A DNA stretch of 49,428 bases. Source: Geobacter sp. (lineage in GTDB: Bacteria; Desulfobacterota; Desulfuromonadia; Geobacterales; DSM-12255). Shown piece by piece: positions 17,268-27,055 of the stretch; position 1 is the first letter of the stretch; each line of letters starts with the position of its first letter. The notes below the pieces were generated by a model. The model was given only the letters and a program-made list of their open reading frames with translations, did no database searches and was not told where the DNA came from. The DNA lies in contig VFJK01000054.1 in NCBI GenBank assembly GCA_009886125.1, forward strand, positions 1 through 49,428. The letters are read 5' to 3'. Made by a program: the position numbers and the translations under genes.

Positions 17268-18092
17268 TCAAGCAACCCGATGAATGATCGCGGGACCGTG
17301 CTGCACAGTCCGGGCAAAGCTGACTGCCGGCTTTCCAAAGACCATTGCATAGCCGATCAAGTGGTCATCCGGAATACCCAGTAGAGTGCGGCTTGCCGGC
17401 AGCAGGTCGTTTATCGCCCACTTGGCCAGACCGTCCCATACTGTGCCGACTCCATTCGCCTGGGCAAACAGCTCGAAATAGGAGAGGGCAATCAGGCAGT
17501 CCGGCATCGGAGAAGGGAGATGCTGCGGCACCGAAGCCACGAGCAGATGCGGGGCGTCACGAAAAATGACATCGATCCCGTTCTCTTCCCACACCCTGAC
17601 AAATTCCGCGTAAAATTCCATACCATACGGAAGAGCGTTCTCCCTGACGAGGCGTCCCAGCCCGGCCATTACCTCTTCACGGAATTGCGCAAGTTTATCT
17701 CGGTTGTCGATCACCGTGAAGCGTACCTGCCGCGAGTTCACCCCGGTCGGGGCATGCCAGGCTACTTCGAGCAGATGCTGCAGAAGTTCCGGATCGAGGT
17801 TCTCCGGTTTGTACCGGCGGACCGAACGTCTCCCCTTGATAAGCAGCTCAAGCTCTTCCGGCGCCGGAAACCCGGACCCGAGCAGTTGACTCCCCTCCGG
17901 ATAAAGACCGAGAATAGAGACTGCTCCAGTGGGACATACGGCAAGACAGTGCTGGCAGCGGTAGCAGAGCTGCTCCTTTTCCTCAGGAATGGACGGACAG
18001 CCGTCCAGCATGGAAATGATCCGCGCAGGGCAGTCGGCAACACACTCTCCGCATTGAGTGCATAACACCCGATTCACTTTAAAATCGATCAT
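17268..18092 (-). CDS. Nitroreductase with N-terminal 2x[4Fe-4S] ferredoxin domain
   Basis: This 274-aa protein starts with two ferredoxin-type cluster motifs (CTQCGECVADCP and CYRCQHCLAVCP, residues 11-55). An FMN-dependent nitroreductase domain follows from about residue 85 (RRSVRRYKPENLD, WHAPTGVNSRQ, and the C-terminal HLIGYAMVFGKP). The fusion suggests electrons from a low-potential ferredoxin or internal clusters reduce an FMN-bound substrate. Such fusions are common in anaerobes and of unknown substrate. It lies between a pirin gene and a lipocalin gene on the same strand. Confidence 0.9.
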   Translation of the reverse strand: MIDFKVNRVLCTQCGECVADCPARIISMLDGCPSIPEEKEQLCYRCQHCLAVCPTGAVSILGLYPEGSQLLGSGFPAPEELELLIKGRRSVRRYKPENLDPELLQHLLEVAWHAPTGVNSRQVRFTVIDNRDKLAQFREEVMAGLGRLVRENALPYGMEFYAEFVRVWEENGIDVIFRDAPHLLVASVPQHLPSPMPDCLIALSYFELFAQANGVGTVWDGLAKWAINDLLPASRTLLGIPDDHLIGYAMVFGKPAVSFARTVQHGPAIIHRVA

Positions 18093-18111
18093 GTTTCACC
18101 TGCCTTCATAT

Positions 18112-18678
18112 TCATGATTTAACATCAGTTTCTACTTTTTTCAGGGGGCGATGGACCAGTTCACCGACAGGGAAACCCTGGGCCCGGAGGCGTTCCAGGA
18201 TCTTACTGTAGAGCACATCTTCGATTTTCGGTTCGCGGGCAAGCACCCACAGATACTTACGGTCAGGTGATCCGACAACGCTGTATTCATAATTTTCACC
18301 GATCTCGATGATCCAGTAATCCCCCCGGAAAGGCCAGAAAAAGGAGACCTTGAGCCGGGAATTTGCGACTGGGTCGACAGACCATGCCCGACCGCGAGCC
18401 TCTTTTTTACTGCCGTCCTTTTCATCGATACAGCGGTTGATGACATCCACCTCTCCATCACTACGCAATCGATATTCGGCGCTGCTGGCGATGCAGTCTT
18501 TCTGGAATCTGTGTTCCAGACGCGCTATCTCATGCCAGGTTCCCATGTATTTTACGAGATCGATCTTGGGTGCAGTCTGCAATCCCGGTGATCCTGACGA
18601 AGCAGCTGCAGAACGAAGGAAAATGGCGGCAACCCCTGCAATGACGACTATGAACATTACGAGTGCTGATTTGTACAT
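18112..18678 (-). CDS. Lipocalin (Blc family)
   Basis: The start at 18678 is chosen for the AGGAGGT site upstream; longer open frame exists but would overlap the next gene. The 188-aa protein has an N-terminal hydrophobic segment that is a signal or anchor (no lipobox Cys). The lipocalin GTW motif follows (MGTWHEIARLEHRFQKDC), then further strands with WIIEIGENYEYSVVGSPDRKYLWVLAREP, which match bacterial Blc. It would bind a lipid or other hydrophobic ligand in the envelope, often linked to membrane stress. It lies 44 bases downstream of the NAD-binding gene, likely in the same transcript. Confidence 0.88.
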   Translation of the reverse strand: MYKSALVMFIVVIAGVAAIFLRSAAASSGSPGLQTAPKIDLVKYMGTWHEIARLEHRFQKDCIASSAEYRLRSDGEVDVINRCIDEKDGSKKEARGRAWSVDPVANSRLKVSFFWPFRGDYWIIEIGENYEYSVVGSPDRKYLWVLAREPKIEDVLYSKILERLRAQGFPVGELVHRPLKKVETDVKS

Positions 18679-18721
18679 GATACCTCTACCTCCTGAAACC
18701 GACCTATCCCTCCTGATATCA

Positions 18722-19633
18722 TTAAATCCTGCTCTTAGGCATAATGTTATCTTCTGCCAGAGCGATCCTGACGGCTTCATCATACGGGGTCAATCTGAAC
18801 GGTAGCAACTCCCGGATACGATCTTCGCGGCAGATCACCTCATTTGCAAGCCCTTCTATAAGCGGCATAGAGATGGAGGGTTTTATCGGAGAGATAAGCC
18901 AGACCCAGTACGCTGAGAGTTTCGGCGTCAGGACAGGAACCGGGATTATGAAGAGCTTTCTCCCCTCAATAACAGCAAACCGCTCCATCATCTCGCGATA
19001 GGTCATGATCTCGGGTCCGCCAATATCGAAGGTACTCCCGGCAGTACGCTCTTCATGCAGACATCCGGTCAGATAGCGGATGACATCGTTGACAGCGATC
19101 GGCTGGCACTTTGTGCTGACCCATCGAGGGGTTATCATGATCGGCAGATGCTCGACCAGAGAGCGGATCATCTCGAACGATGCCCCACCTGCACCGAAAA
19201 TCACCGCAGCCCTCAGGAATGTCGTAGCAAATGAAGCTGAGCGGAGGATTTCGCCGACCTCAAGCCGGCTTTTCAGATGTTCAGAGAGTCCTCCGCCTGT
19301 CTCTCCGAGGCCTCCCAGGTAGATGACTCTTCTGACCCCGGCGGCAGAAGCGGCATTGGTAAAGTTAAGCGCAGCGGTCCGATCCCTCTCCTCAAATCCG
19401 GCACGCCCGGCTGCCATGGAGTGTACGAGGTAATATGCCGTATCGACTCCTTCCATTGCAGCAGGAAGGGTGTCCGGTTTCAGCAAGTCGCCGATAGAAG
19501 TAGTTGCCCCGGAGGGGAGCGGCGCTGGATTTCTCAAAAGGCAGCGGATATCAGCACCTTGGGCATAAAGTGCCTTGGTAAGACGCTGCCCGATAAACCC
19601 GGAGGCACCTGTTATCAGGACCCTTCCAGACAT
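18722..19633 (-). CDS. NAD(P)-binding SDR/epimerase-like protein
   Basis: The start at 19633 follows AAAGGGAGAAATC. The 303-aa protein has the Rossmann motif VLITGASGFIGQRLTKAL at the N-terminus and LVHSM and YLGG motifs of atypical extended SDRs (NmrA/YbjT-like). No YxxxK catalytic pair is obvious in the right place (the region reads YLGGLGETGGGLSEHLKSR). Proteins of this group include quinone-oxidoreductase-subunit-like and DUF2867-linked proteins, and most have no known reaction. It appears to form a two-gene unit with the lipocalin and is divergent from the ferritin-like gene. Confidence 0.8.
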   Translation of the reverse strand: MSGRVLITGASGFIGQRLTKALYAQGADIRCLLRNPAPLPSGATTSIGDLLKPDTLPAAMEGVDTAYYLVHSMAAGRAGFEERDRTAALNFTNAASAAGVRRVIYLGGLGETGGGLSEHLKSRLEVGEILRSASFATTFLRAAVIFGAGGASFEMIRSLVEHLPIMITPRWVSTKCQPIAVNDVIRYLTGCLHEERTAGSTFDIGGPEIMTYREMMERFAVIEGRKLFIIPVPVLTPKLSAYWVWLISPIKPSISMPLIEGLANEVICREDRIRELLPFRLTPYDEAVRIALAEDNIMPKSRI

Positions 19634-19773
19634 GATTTCTCCCTTTTTGTTTCTGAATAATTGTATCAATAAGTCGGCAAGTTACAAGCCTGTTAAGAGA
19701 TAAAAGACATTGCAGAAAATCGATGGTAAAGTATTCCATGAAAAGGAACATTTCCATAAAGAGGGGTGCATCG

Positions 19774-20235
19774 ATGATTGTTACAACTGTTACAACTTTT
19801 AACGAGATAATATCAATTGCCATCCAGCGCGAAGAAGAAGCCAGCAAACTCTATAAACTTGCAGCAGAAAAGGCTCCCGACATGAGAAGCCGGCAACTTC
19901 TGACAGAGCTTGCATCTGAAGAGAATGAACATCGCAATTTCCTTGCAGGGGTTAAGCATGATAAAACCAACTTCCCTACGTTCACTTCTCAGAAAGGCTC
20001 ATCAATAAGCGCTGTATTTTTGCCGCTGATTTTCCATGAAGGGATGAGTTTTACAGAAATTATTGTGTATGCCATCCAAAAAGAAGACCAATCCTGCCTG
20101 CTCTATCGCGAACTTGCAGGTAGCGACATCCCACCAGAGCTTGTTAAACTTATGAATTACCTCGCGGATATTGAACAAATTCACAAAAGAAAACTTGAAG
20201 AGTATTTTTCAGTAGAAGTGGATACTTTACTATAG
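19774..20235 (+). CDS. Ferritin-like (rubrerythrin-type) diiron protein
   Basis: The start at 19774 has GAGGGGT ahead of it; upstream in-frame Met codons do not. The 153-aa protein is a four-helix ferritin-like domain. It has EREEEASKLY-type and SEENEHRNFL segments in the first half, and KEDQSCLLYREL and ADIEQIHKRKLEEYF in the second, giving E...ExxH pairs consistent with a diiron site. The C-terminal rubredoxin domain of full rubrerythrins is missing. Likely roles are peroxide or oxygen defence, or iron handling, in an anaerobe; the partner reductase is unknown. It is a single gene, divergent from the SDR gene. Confidence 0.8.
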   Translation: MIVTTVTTFNEIISIAIQREEEASKLYKLAAEKAPDMRSRQLLTELASEENEHRNFLAGVKHDKTNFPTFTSQKGSSISAVFLPLIFHEGMSFTEIIVYAIQKEDQSCLLYRELAGSDIPPELVKLMNYLADIEQIHKRKLEEYFSVEVDTLL

Positions 20236-20281
20236 GGAAGGGACTCAGAGCAGGTCCTGGAACTTGCCACTCACCAACCTC

Positions 20282-20794
20282 TTAATGATAGCCTTCGTGG
20301 ACCACAAGACTTTTCCTGACATATTCAACCCTATGCCTACCCAGATAACAGTGCATATATAACTTTACACCGGGTCGTTCCTGAATAAATTGACGGACCC
20401 TGTCTGCTGTCACCCTGTTCGCAGCACTTTCAACCGGGAGATAGCTTAATGGAAAACTTACCAGTTCCATTCCCAGCGAACTGGCCATGCGCTGCTCAAG
20501 ACGTAGCAAGGCTTTTTCCTGAGGCAGCCGAGTATCGAGCAGACTGATCAGACCGGTATAACCATCTTTTTTGAGTTGCCTTAGTTCCTGCTCATGTGGA
20601 TAGGGACCAATTGTCAATAGCGGCATAATGTTACGCTGCTTCATCCTTGTCGCATGAAGCGGTTTAAGGTACGGTTCGAACATATCGAAAGAACCGAGTA
20701 TGACAATACCTGTGCTTGAAAGCAGGAGTAGAACCAAGAGTAATCTTGGGAGCAGAAATACTATTTTTTTAAATCGTTCTTTTGGTTGTTTCAT
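20282..20794 (-). CDS. Membrane-anchored cysteine-based protein phosphatase (PTP/DSP fold)
   Basis: The 170-aa protein has a basic N-terminus, one membrane helix (residues 11-34) and a small domain containing the phosphatase P-loop HCYLGRHR (Cys149, Arg155; the C-x5-R motif) and a possible general-acid region near SLLDTRLPQE. By the positive-inside rule the catalytic domain is outside the cytoplasm. It is the last gene of the exopolysaccharide-like operon and overlaps the GT2 gene by 26 bases, with its own AGGA ribosome site. A periplasmic dual-specificity-type phosphatase in such an operon could act on a phosphorylated glycan or lipid carrier rather than a protein. That is inference. Confidence 0.7.
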   Translation of the reverse strand: MKQPKERFKKIVFLLPRLLLVLLLLSSTGIVILGSFDMFEPYLKPLHATRMKQRNIMPLLTIGPYPHEQELRQLKKDGYTGLISLLDTRLPQEKALLRLEQRMASSLGMELVSFPLSYLPVESAANRVTADRVRQFIQERPGVKLYMHCYLGRHRVEYVRKSLVVHEGYH

Positions 20795-22187
20795 TACGTA
20801 GTTCCTGGCGTAAAGGCTTGCCCCAGCCGTGTCGCCAACAGGTCAAAGTGGCAAAAAGACGCTCTACAACCATCAACTGGCGGTACCCGGCAAATTCGAT
20901 TAAACCGAAAAAACTGAGCTTAAGCAGATCGCCAATCGACTTATACCGCCGGAAAATAAGATTATCGAGGGTGATTGCACCGATATTGAGCCATATCCCC
21001 CAGATTATTGCCAAAAGCAAAAATAAAAGCGCAAAATCATAATCAATTAGATCAAACCATAAAAACAGAATGAACCCCAGATAACCCAAAAATTCAATCA
21101 GCGGTCCAAGCGCCTCAAAAACAAGAAAGTAGGGGAAAACCACCAGACCGATACTTCCATAGCGCGGGTTTAGAAACATACCCCGGTTGTGCCAAAGACT
21201 GTCAATCAGTCCTCTTTGCCAACGATTGCGCTGTTTCAGAAGAGACAGGTAGTCTTCAGGAACCTGTGTCCAGCAGACCGGATCTGGCACAAACTGAATC
21301 TTATAGGGTATCTTTTCTTTACGGCAGTGGCGATGCAGTCTCACCACAAGATCCATATCCTCTCCTACCGAATTACGGTAACCACCCACCGCCTGCACCA
21401 TGTCTTTGCGAAATATTCCAAAAGCTCCTGAGATTATCAACAGACCATTAAAGAAATTCCAGGAGGTCCGCCCAGTAAGAAATCCGCGGATATATTCCAG
21501 TGCCTGAAAACATTCAATCCAGCGACGGGGAGCTCGAACCTCAGCCACACGGCCGTTACGGATCTGGCAACCGTTCAGGACCCTGACAATACCTCCGGTG
21601 GCAATAACCTGCCGATCCTCTACAAACAGTTTGGCCGCACGCATTAAGGCATCAGAATCAAGAATAGAGTCTGCATCTACCGAACAGAATAACGGGTATT
21701 TCGAGATATTTATCCCTGCATTCAGAGCATCCGACTTTCCTCCGTTTTCCTTGTCGATTACGGTGAGATTATTATGGCTCAGGGAAATATATTCACCGCG
21801 AATTGGTTGATGCGGGAGCAGGGTCGCAACCGGCTGGTGAATCTGAACAAGGCGAAACGCATCGTAAAGTCGAGCCATGGTTGCATCGTCTGAACCGTCA
21901 TTGACAACGATAACTTCAAATTCCGGATAGCGGAGATTCAAAAGCAGCGTCACCGTAGTAATAATGGTTAATTCTTCATTGTAGGCAGGGACAATAATTG
22001 TTATCGGCCGGTAAAAACTGCCTGTCACGAGATTCTGGATATGCTGCCTGGTAGCGATCGCCAATTGTCCGCGGATATCAAAGAGCGAGACTAACGTAGC
22101 CAGTGTATAGCTGCTGTTTATGAAAACAAAATACACAAGAATTATAAGCTGCCAGGCTAACAGGAGATACACAAGATAATCTGCCAT
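20769..22187 (-). CDS. Family 2 processive glycosyltransferase, PgaC/synthase-like
   Basis: The 472-aa protein has an N-terminal membrane helix, a GT2 catalytic domain and C-terminal membrane helices (about residues 345-425). The catalytic motifs of synthase-type enzymes are complete: VPAYNEE with VVNDGSDD, SVDADS (DxD), GEDMDL (catalytic Asp) and QRNRWQRG (Q-x-x-R-W). These features are those of chitin/hyaluronan/PgaC-type synthases that polymerise a sugar and thread it through the membrane. It lacks a PilZ or MshEN domain. Its start overlaps the HEAT-protein stop by one base (TGATG). The sugar is not predictable from the sequence. Confidence 0.88.
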   Translation of the reverse strand: MADYLVYLLLAWQLIILVYFVFINSSYTLATLVSLFDIRGQLAIATRQHIQNLVTGSFYRPITIIVPAYNEELTIITTVTLLLNLRYPEFEVIVVNDGSDDATMARLYDAFRLVQIHQPVATLLPHQPIRGEYISLSHNNLTVIDKENGGKSDALNAGINISKYPLFCSVDADSILDSDALMRAAKLFVEDRQVIATGGIVRVLNGCQIRNGRVAEVRAPRRWIECFQALEYIRGFLTGRTSWNFFNGLLIISGAFGIFRKDMVQAVGGYRNSVGEDMDLVVRLHRHCRKEKIPYKIQFVPDPVCWTQVPEDYLSLLKQRNRWQRGLIDSLWHNRGMFLNPRYGSIGLVVFPYFLVFEALGPLIEFLGYLGFILFLWFDLIDYDFALLFLLLAIIWGIWLNIGAITLDNLIFRRYKSIGDLLKLSFFGLIEFAGYRQLMVVERLFATLTCWRHGWGKPLRQELRNETTKRTI

Positions 22188-23290
22188 CAGACACCTTCCA
22201 GTATATACGCGCAGACATCCCTGACAAAGCGGTCACTGCTGTTTAACTGCTGGTAAAGAATATCCCTGCCCTCCTCACTGATCGCCCCAAGTGAACGTGC
22301 GGCGTTAATGCGTACATGGTAGTTGCTGTCTCCGAGCAAGGCCGTCAGTGAGGGGAGGATGCCTTCGCCGTCTAGTACAGAATAGCGGGCAGCAACAGCC
22401 CTTACACGCCAGTCAGGATCATTCAGCGCAGGCAGGGTCAGTTCCCCCTTGCTGTCACCGTCCATGACTCCCATAGCTCGAAGACAGGCAATCTTCATGG
22501 TTACTTCGCTACTGAACTGTTCATAAGAATTCCGGAGTAATGGCAGCGAATGCTTGAACTGTGAGACACCGCACGCCTCAACGAGATCCCGCTTTATTTG
22601 CAGGGGCAATTGCTGATCGGACAGCATTTCTTCAATCAGCGCCAAAACTTCAGCATCCTCATTTCTGCCGATAAAGCTGCTGATAATACTGCAGTAGATC
22701 ATTTCATTGAACTTTCCTGAAATAACCTGATGGGAAAGCAGCACTCTATTTATGATCGCAACATCAGAAGTCGTCGCAATCTGGCTTAGGGCCCAGAGCA
22801 GTTTGGCAATAACATGAGATTCTCGCTCGCGCTCAAGAAGTTCCCGGTAAATCGGCGCTGTTGCCGGCAGCTTCAGAAACCCCAGTTTTTCGACAGCAAG
22901 CAACCTTGATACCCATGAACCTCGGACTGTGAACTGCCTGCAGAGCTTTTCGGGCAATTGCAGCTTTGCAGCAAGGTTTTGGAGATGGGTAGATTTCTCC
23001 TTATCTGTTTCAGCCAGCAGATAAATAACAACATCTGCGAAAGCCATGATTTCGAGCCGAGAAATAGGTGCCCTGACCGGGGATGAATTATCCTGAAGAA
23101 AACGGTAACAGGCTGAAAGATAGTAATGCTTGGCGTCTGCAATCCGACGTTCCTCCCTTTCAGTAATCAATTTCTGGAAAATCATAACCAAGAAAAGTAG
23201 CATCGTAGCGATCAGCAGAATCAGTATCGCTTCCTTCAGGAACCCTTTGAACTGAAACAGCGTATAGAGCTGATAGATGTAATCAAGCAT
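22187..23290 (-). CDS. Membrane-anchored HEAT-repeat protein
   Basis: The 367-aa protein has one membrane helix (about residues 20-41), then alpha-helical repeats; the clearest are at the C-terminus (PALNDPDWRVRAVAARYSVLDG, LTALLGDSNYHVRINAARSLGAI). These are HEAT/PBS-lyase-type repeats, a protein-binding scaffold. The loop after the helix is basic (RKL..EREERR-like), placing the repeats in the cytoplasm next to the GT2 catalytic domain. It sits between the TPR-barrel gene and the GT2 gene, with 3 bases to the former. A scaffold or regulator of the synthase is the simplest inference. HEAT proteins are not part of the standard Pga, Bcs or Alg sets. Confidence 0.75.
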   Translation of the reverse strand: MLDYIYQLYTLFQFKGFLKEAILILLIATMLLFLVMIFQKLITEREERRIADAKHYYLSACYRFLQDNSSPVRAPISRLEIMAFADVVIYLLAETDKEKSTHLQNLAAKLQLPEKLCRQFTVRGSWVSRLLAVEKLGFLKLPATAPIYRELLERERESHVIAKLLWALSQIATTSDVAIINRVLLSHQVISGKFNEMIYCSIISSFIGRNEDAEVLALIEEMLSDQQLPLQIKRDLVEACGVSQFKHSLPLLRNSYEQFSSEVTMKIACLRAMGVMDGDSKGELTLPALNDPDWRVRAVAARYSVLDGEGILPSLTALLGDSNYHVRINAARSLGAISEEGRDILYQQLNSSDRFVRDVCAYILEGV

Positions 23291-23293
23291 AGC

Positions 23294-25510
23294 TCACCAC
23301 CAGTAACGGGCAAACAGTGTTGCCCCGCTGCGGGAATACAGTCCCTGCCTGTATTCGTAGCCCAGCTCACTGCCGATACTTATTGCAGGACTAAGCCGGT
23401 ATTCTCCGGAAAGTCGGCTCGTAAAGGTAAAGTATCTCGAAGTATCCTGACTACTTGACAGACGCTCTGCAGCATTACCGACACCGATACTGAAAGAAGA
23501 CCGGAACCGATGGTCCGGTTCCCACCCCAGTGTCGTGAGTGAAGTGATCGCTCCGGTGTCGATTACAAAATAAATGCGTTCGTTGAGCGACAATGTTTCC
23601 GCAGGGTAGATGGTTACACCGGGAATCAGGATATGCGCGTCACTATTACGGAAGCTCAGCCTGAAGAGGCCGATGGAACCTTCAATGCCTTTTACAGGCT
23701 GAGAATATTCACCGCCGATACTGTATCTCGATGAAAAAGACGGGTCCGGGCTGAAGGTTGCCGCCAGATAACCGGATCGGCCGTTCTGTTTACCGAGACC
23801 AGAGTGCAATTCAAGACCGACCTGAGTATCGGTAAGTCCAAAGCGGGTTATCCTGTTGGCGGACAAAACTCCGGTGATCTGCTCGATTTTTTGCGTCAGG
23901 GTGACTCCGATATTCTGCTCGGTCGGCAGTCCTCGTGAGTACTGATAGGCGCCACCATACAACCTGAAATTGTTACGACGAACTCGGTACAGAAGATCGG
24001 GGCGATCATCTGCAAGCTTGATACGTTCAACCTCAGACATGGACTCTATTAACAGTTTAGCCGCAGCTTCTTCTTTATTGAGAATCAGGCTTTCAATGTA
24101 GAGATAACGAAAATCTTTGTCCTCTGGATAACGCCTGGTCAAACCAGCAAAAATACGGCACGCATCAGGATAATCACGCCGGCTTATTGCCGCCATCCCC
24201 AAGCGGTAGCCGGCAGTGTAGGTATCACGAGCGGATTTTTCCAGATCCAGCCATATATCGATAGCTCCGGCCTTATCTCCGTTCTTGGCGAGCGTATCAG
24301 CATAGGAAAGAAGAAATGCTGTCTCTGCTTTATTCAGCTCGTTACGAACGTCAAGCGACTCCTGAGCTGCAAGCGAAGCCCTGAAGGACTGGAGTGCCTC
24401 TGCAAGATTGCCCTGCCGATAAAGCAATCGACCTCGAAGTGCTTCCGTTTCCGCACTAGATGGCAATGTCCGAAGAAGCTCTAATGCCTGATCCGTGTCG
24501 CCTTTTGCAGCAAGAACGTCTATTGTAAGGCGCTTGAAGTCGGCCTCTTGCGGGTATTCGGCAGAAAGGATTCTGTAGAACACGTACGCATTTTCGTAAT
24601 CAGCTAAAGCAAAATAGACTCGGCCCAACCTAGTGCCGGTTTCGTAGCGTGCTGAACTTTCAAGCCATAAAGACTTAAGAAGCTTTTCAGCGTCTCCATG
24701 CTTTCCTGCAGCTGTCAGAGCGTCTGCCTCCTGCAGCTTGACCAGATTTGTCAGTCTTGATCTTGCTATGGTTAAATCTGGCGTAGAGGGCGTCTTCGGT
24801 GAAGCTTCAATCAGGATTGCTGCATCGTTTATGCGTCCGGCGGCAGTTAGAAGTCGCACTTTGAGCAGGATGACATCATTGCGCTCCTGCCATGCTTTCG
24901 GCATGGCAGTTAACTCTTTCAGAGCAAGGGCAGTTCCACCGGAGTCTGCTGCAGCCTTAGCCGCAAGGACAGCAAAATCCGCTTCAGACGGATATGCTCC
25001 TGATAAATTCAGATAAACATCCCGGGCTTTCTCAGGCTGAACTGTTCGCAAATAGAGTTGGCCAAGACGGGATCCGCTTTCATATGCAAGCCGATTATGA
25101 CGAAAGAGTTTTTCAAGAATGTTTATTGCGGAAGCAGTATCACCAAGAGAAGAGAGCCGATCAGCTTCGGAAATCAACTGCAATGCTTCCACTTTAACAA
25201 GAAGGTCACGGACAGAAGAATTTGCTTTGCGCGACAGGGACTTACGCAGAAACCGAGCAGATTCCTTGTAATCACGCTGCCAAAACCTGACACGACCGAT
25301 AGCCGCTTCAATTTCCGGGTTAGCGGGATAGCGCTTTGCAAGTTTCTTCAAAGTCAGTTCTGCAGCAGTGTATTCTCCTGCCTCGGCCTGTTGACGAGCT
25401 TTATTCAGCCCCTCGTTGTAGCTGGAAAGTGCATTTGAATCTTCGGGGTAAATGAAAAAGAGCAACAACAGAATCATGAGTTTGCTGATCATTGTTCCGG
25501 ATTTACTCAT
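23294..25510 (-). CDS. TPR protein with C-terminal outer-membrane barrel (YaiO/PgaA/NfrA-like architecture)
   Basis: The 738-aa protein has a signal peptide (hydrophobic segment to about residue 28), many TPR-like repeats (about 30-500; for example AELTLKKLAKRYPANPEIEAAIGRV) and a C-terminal region of about 230 residues of alternating strands ending FARYWW. The end resembles the YaiO-type outer-membrane barrel. Periplasmic TPRs plus a barrel is the layout of exopolysaccharide exporters such as PgaA, AlgK/E and BcsC. The gene overlaps the upstream TIM-barrel gene by 4 bases and would export the polymer made by the GT2 protein. The barrel is smaller than the 16-strand PgaA pore, so a PgaA orthologue is unlikely. 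Confidence 0.75.
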   Translation of the reverse strand: MSKSGTMISKLMILLLLFFIYPEDSNALSSYNEGLNKARQQAEAGEYTAAELTLKKLAKRYPANPEIEAAIGRVRFWQRDYKESARFLRKSLSRKANSSVRDLLVKVEALQLISEADRLSSLGDTASAINILEKLFRHNRLAYESGSRLGQLYLRTVQPEKARDVYLNLSGAYPSEADFAVLAAKAAADSGGTALALKELTAMPKAWQERNDVILLKVRLLTAAGRINDAAILIEASPKTPSTPDLTIARSRLTNLVKLQEADALTAAGKHGDAEKLLKSLWLESSARYETGTRLGRVYFALADYENAYVFYRILSAEYPQEADFKRLTIDVLAAKGDTDQALELLRTLPSSAETEALRGRLLYRQGNLAEALQSFRASLAAQESLDVRNELNKAETAFLLSYADTLAKNGDKAGAIDIWLDLEKSARDTYTAGYRLGMAAISRRDYPDACRIFAGLTRRYPEDKDFRYLYIESLILNKEEAAAKLLIESMSEVERIKLADDRPDLLYRVRRNNFRLYGGAYQYSRGLPTEQNIGVTLTQKIEQITGVLSANRITRFGLTDTQVGLELHSGLGKQNGRSGYLAATFSPDPSFSSRYSIGGEYSQPVKGIEGSIGLFRLSFRNSDAHILIPGVTIYPAETLSLNERIYFVIDTGAITSLTTLGWEPDHRFRSSFSIGVGNAAERLSSSQDTSRYFTFTSRLSGEYRLSPAISIGSELGYEYRQGLYSRSGATLFARYWW

Positions 25511-27018
25511 GGAAGTTGCTCCAATCCTTCGACACTATGTAGAACCCACCCCTTGAAAGAGCTGAAGGGCGGTATTTTCTTGAGCAAAATAGGTAATTCC
25601 TTACGAAGCAAGGCGAATGAAAGACGTGAACCAGGAACGTTATAACTGCGAATTTTTTTCCAGTATACTCCGCCAAGTAATAGTGCCCCTGGAGAATTTG
25701 CAGGAACCATGGTTAAAACGTCATGATGCTCATCTGGAACAGGCATCAACTCGACCCCTAGCATAACGGGCTTGCCAAGCTTTTCGCCTGCTGCCAGCAG
25801 TGTACGGGTAATTTCCAGTAGTTCAGAATAATCAGTCCGATACCCCATAACCACAACTTCATCAAGCCGACGGACAGTCTCCCAGGAAAGATCCCTGCCA
25901 TTGACCGGTAGCTGATTGAACCAGAAAGGCACTGCCGCAGAAAGCAAAAACTTACCGCTCCGGCAATGTAAATTTGCTGCATTCAGCATTTCAAGGTACT
26001 TTTTAGAGTACTCCTCTCTTTTCAGGGAAAAGTCCTTGAGCAGATACGGCTCGACATCAAGCTGAAAACCCGAGAATTTAGATGAAGGATGATTTCTGTT
26101 GAAGGCAGCAACGGCTTCAATCCGCCGTAAAAGTGGAGAAATGTCATTAACGCTATCCGGTGAACCATCAAGAGCCCAGATGGCGATTCCTTCTCTTGCT
26201 GCCTCTTTAATGAAAGGGGCAAATTGCTCAAGGTCATCGTTGATCTGCATGTAAAGCTTGCTGATTTGATGCCGCTTCAAGCGTTCAAGGAGCTTCAAAG
26301 GGCTGTTCGCTGGCATCTTGCTATCCCACAGCCAAGCAGAAAGTGGCTGTGTCGTATTTTCAGCCTCAATCCGACTGAAAACCGCCCTTTTCAACCCAAA
26401 CGTACCGGATACGCCATCCAATCGGAAAACAAGGTATCGACAACGGCTCAGATTTATAGCGGCAACAATGGGTGCAAGCGAAAAAATACCTGAAGGGGAA
26501 CTGCTGAGAGCTCCGAGCAAAATATTATCATCCAGTTTTGCCAAGTTTTCGTCAGCCAGAGCAACTGACCACCCCCCATTGAAGCTTCCTTCGAGAAGTA
26601 GTGACTGGTAGGCAAGCAAATCACGCACTTTTCCAGGACTTGCCAGATCAAAAATCAGACCTCCTGGGCCTGCTCCGTCACGGCGAAAATGGTTAACAGC
26701 AATTTCTTTTAGAGAGCCGTATGTCTTTAGCTCAGGTTCAATGAACGCGAGACTCGGTAACGGCGAAGGAAGAGCCTCCAGCCTGACATCAGGTTGCGTA
26801 TACTCAATATGTGACAATTTACCTGCAACAGTTACAACCTCCATAAAAGAGGATTTTTGTGCCATTTTCACATCAACAAGTGCGGCAACAGCCTGCTCAT
26901 CAAAGGCGAAAGCAGGACATCCGGAAAGAATAATCACAATCAGTGTAAGCAGCAGTAACATATCAACTTTCTTAGAAGCTTGTATCAGTAAGTTCATAGT
27001 TGGATTCATTGCCATCAT
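25507..27018 (-). CDS. Exported TIM-barrel protein, glycoside-hydrolase-like
   Basis: The start is uncertain; ATG codons at 27018, 27009 and 26997 all lead into a hydrophobic signal (VDMLLLLTLIVIILSGC). The signal may be cut by signal peptidase I near AFA-FDE or used as a lipobox (LSGC). The N-terminal half resembles a beta-sandwich. The C-terminal half (about residue 250 on) looks like a TIM barrel with FQLDVEPYL at a strand end, VVMGYR and MLGVELMP, the pattern of glycosidase-like barrels with acidic residues at strand ends. No specific family was recognised. As first gene of the operon it probably trims or modifies the polymer in the periplasm, like PgaB or PelA, but this is inferred. Confidence 0.65.
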   Translation of the reverse strand: MMAMNPTMNLLIQASKKVDMLLLLTLIVIILSGCPAFAFDEQAVAALVDVKMAQKSSFMEVVTVAGKLSHIEYTQPDVRLEALPSPLPSLAFIEPELKTYGSLKEIAVNHFRRDGAGPGGLIFDLASPGKVRDLLAYQSLLLEGSFNGGWSVALADENLAKLDDNILLGALSSSPSGIFSLAPIVAAINLSRCRYLVFRLDGVSGTFGLKRAVFSRIEAENTTQPLSAWLWDSKMPANSPLKLLERLKRHQISKLYMQINDDLEQFAPFIKEAAREGIAIWALDGSPDSVNDISPLLRRIEAVAAFNRNHPSSKFSGFQLDVEPYLLKDFSLKREEYSKKYLEMLNAANLHCRSGKFLLSAAVPFWFNQLPVNGRDLSWETVRRLDEVVVMGYRTDYSELLEITRTLLAAGEKLGKPVMLGVELMPVPDEHHDVLTMVPANSPGALLLGGVYWKKIRSYNVPGSRLSFALLRKELPILLKKIPPFSSFKGWVLHSVEGLEQLP

Positions 27019-27055
27019 AGAGTAGTAATTGACCTCTTCATGCTCATGACGAGTA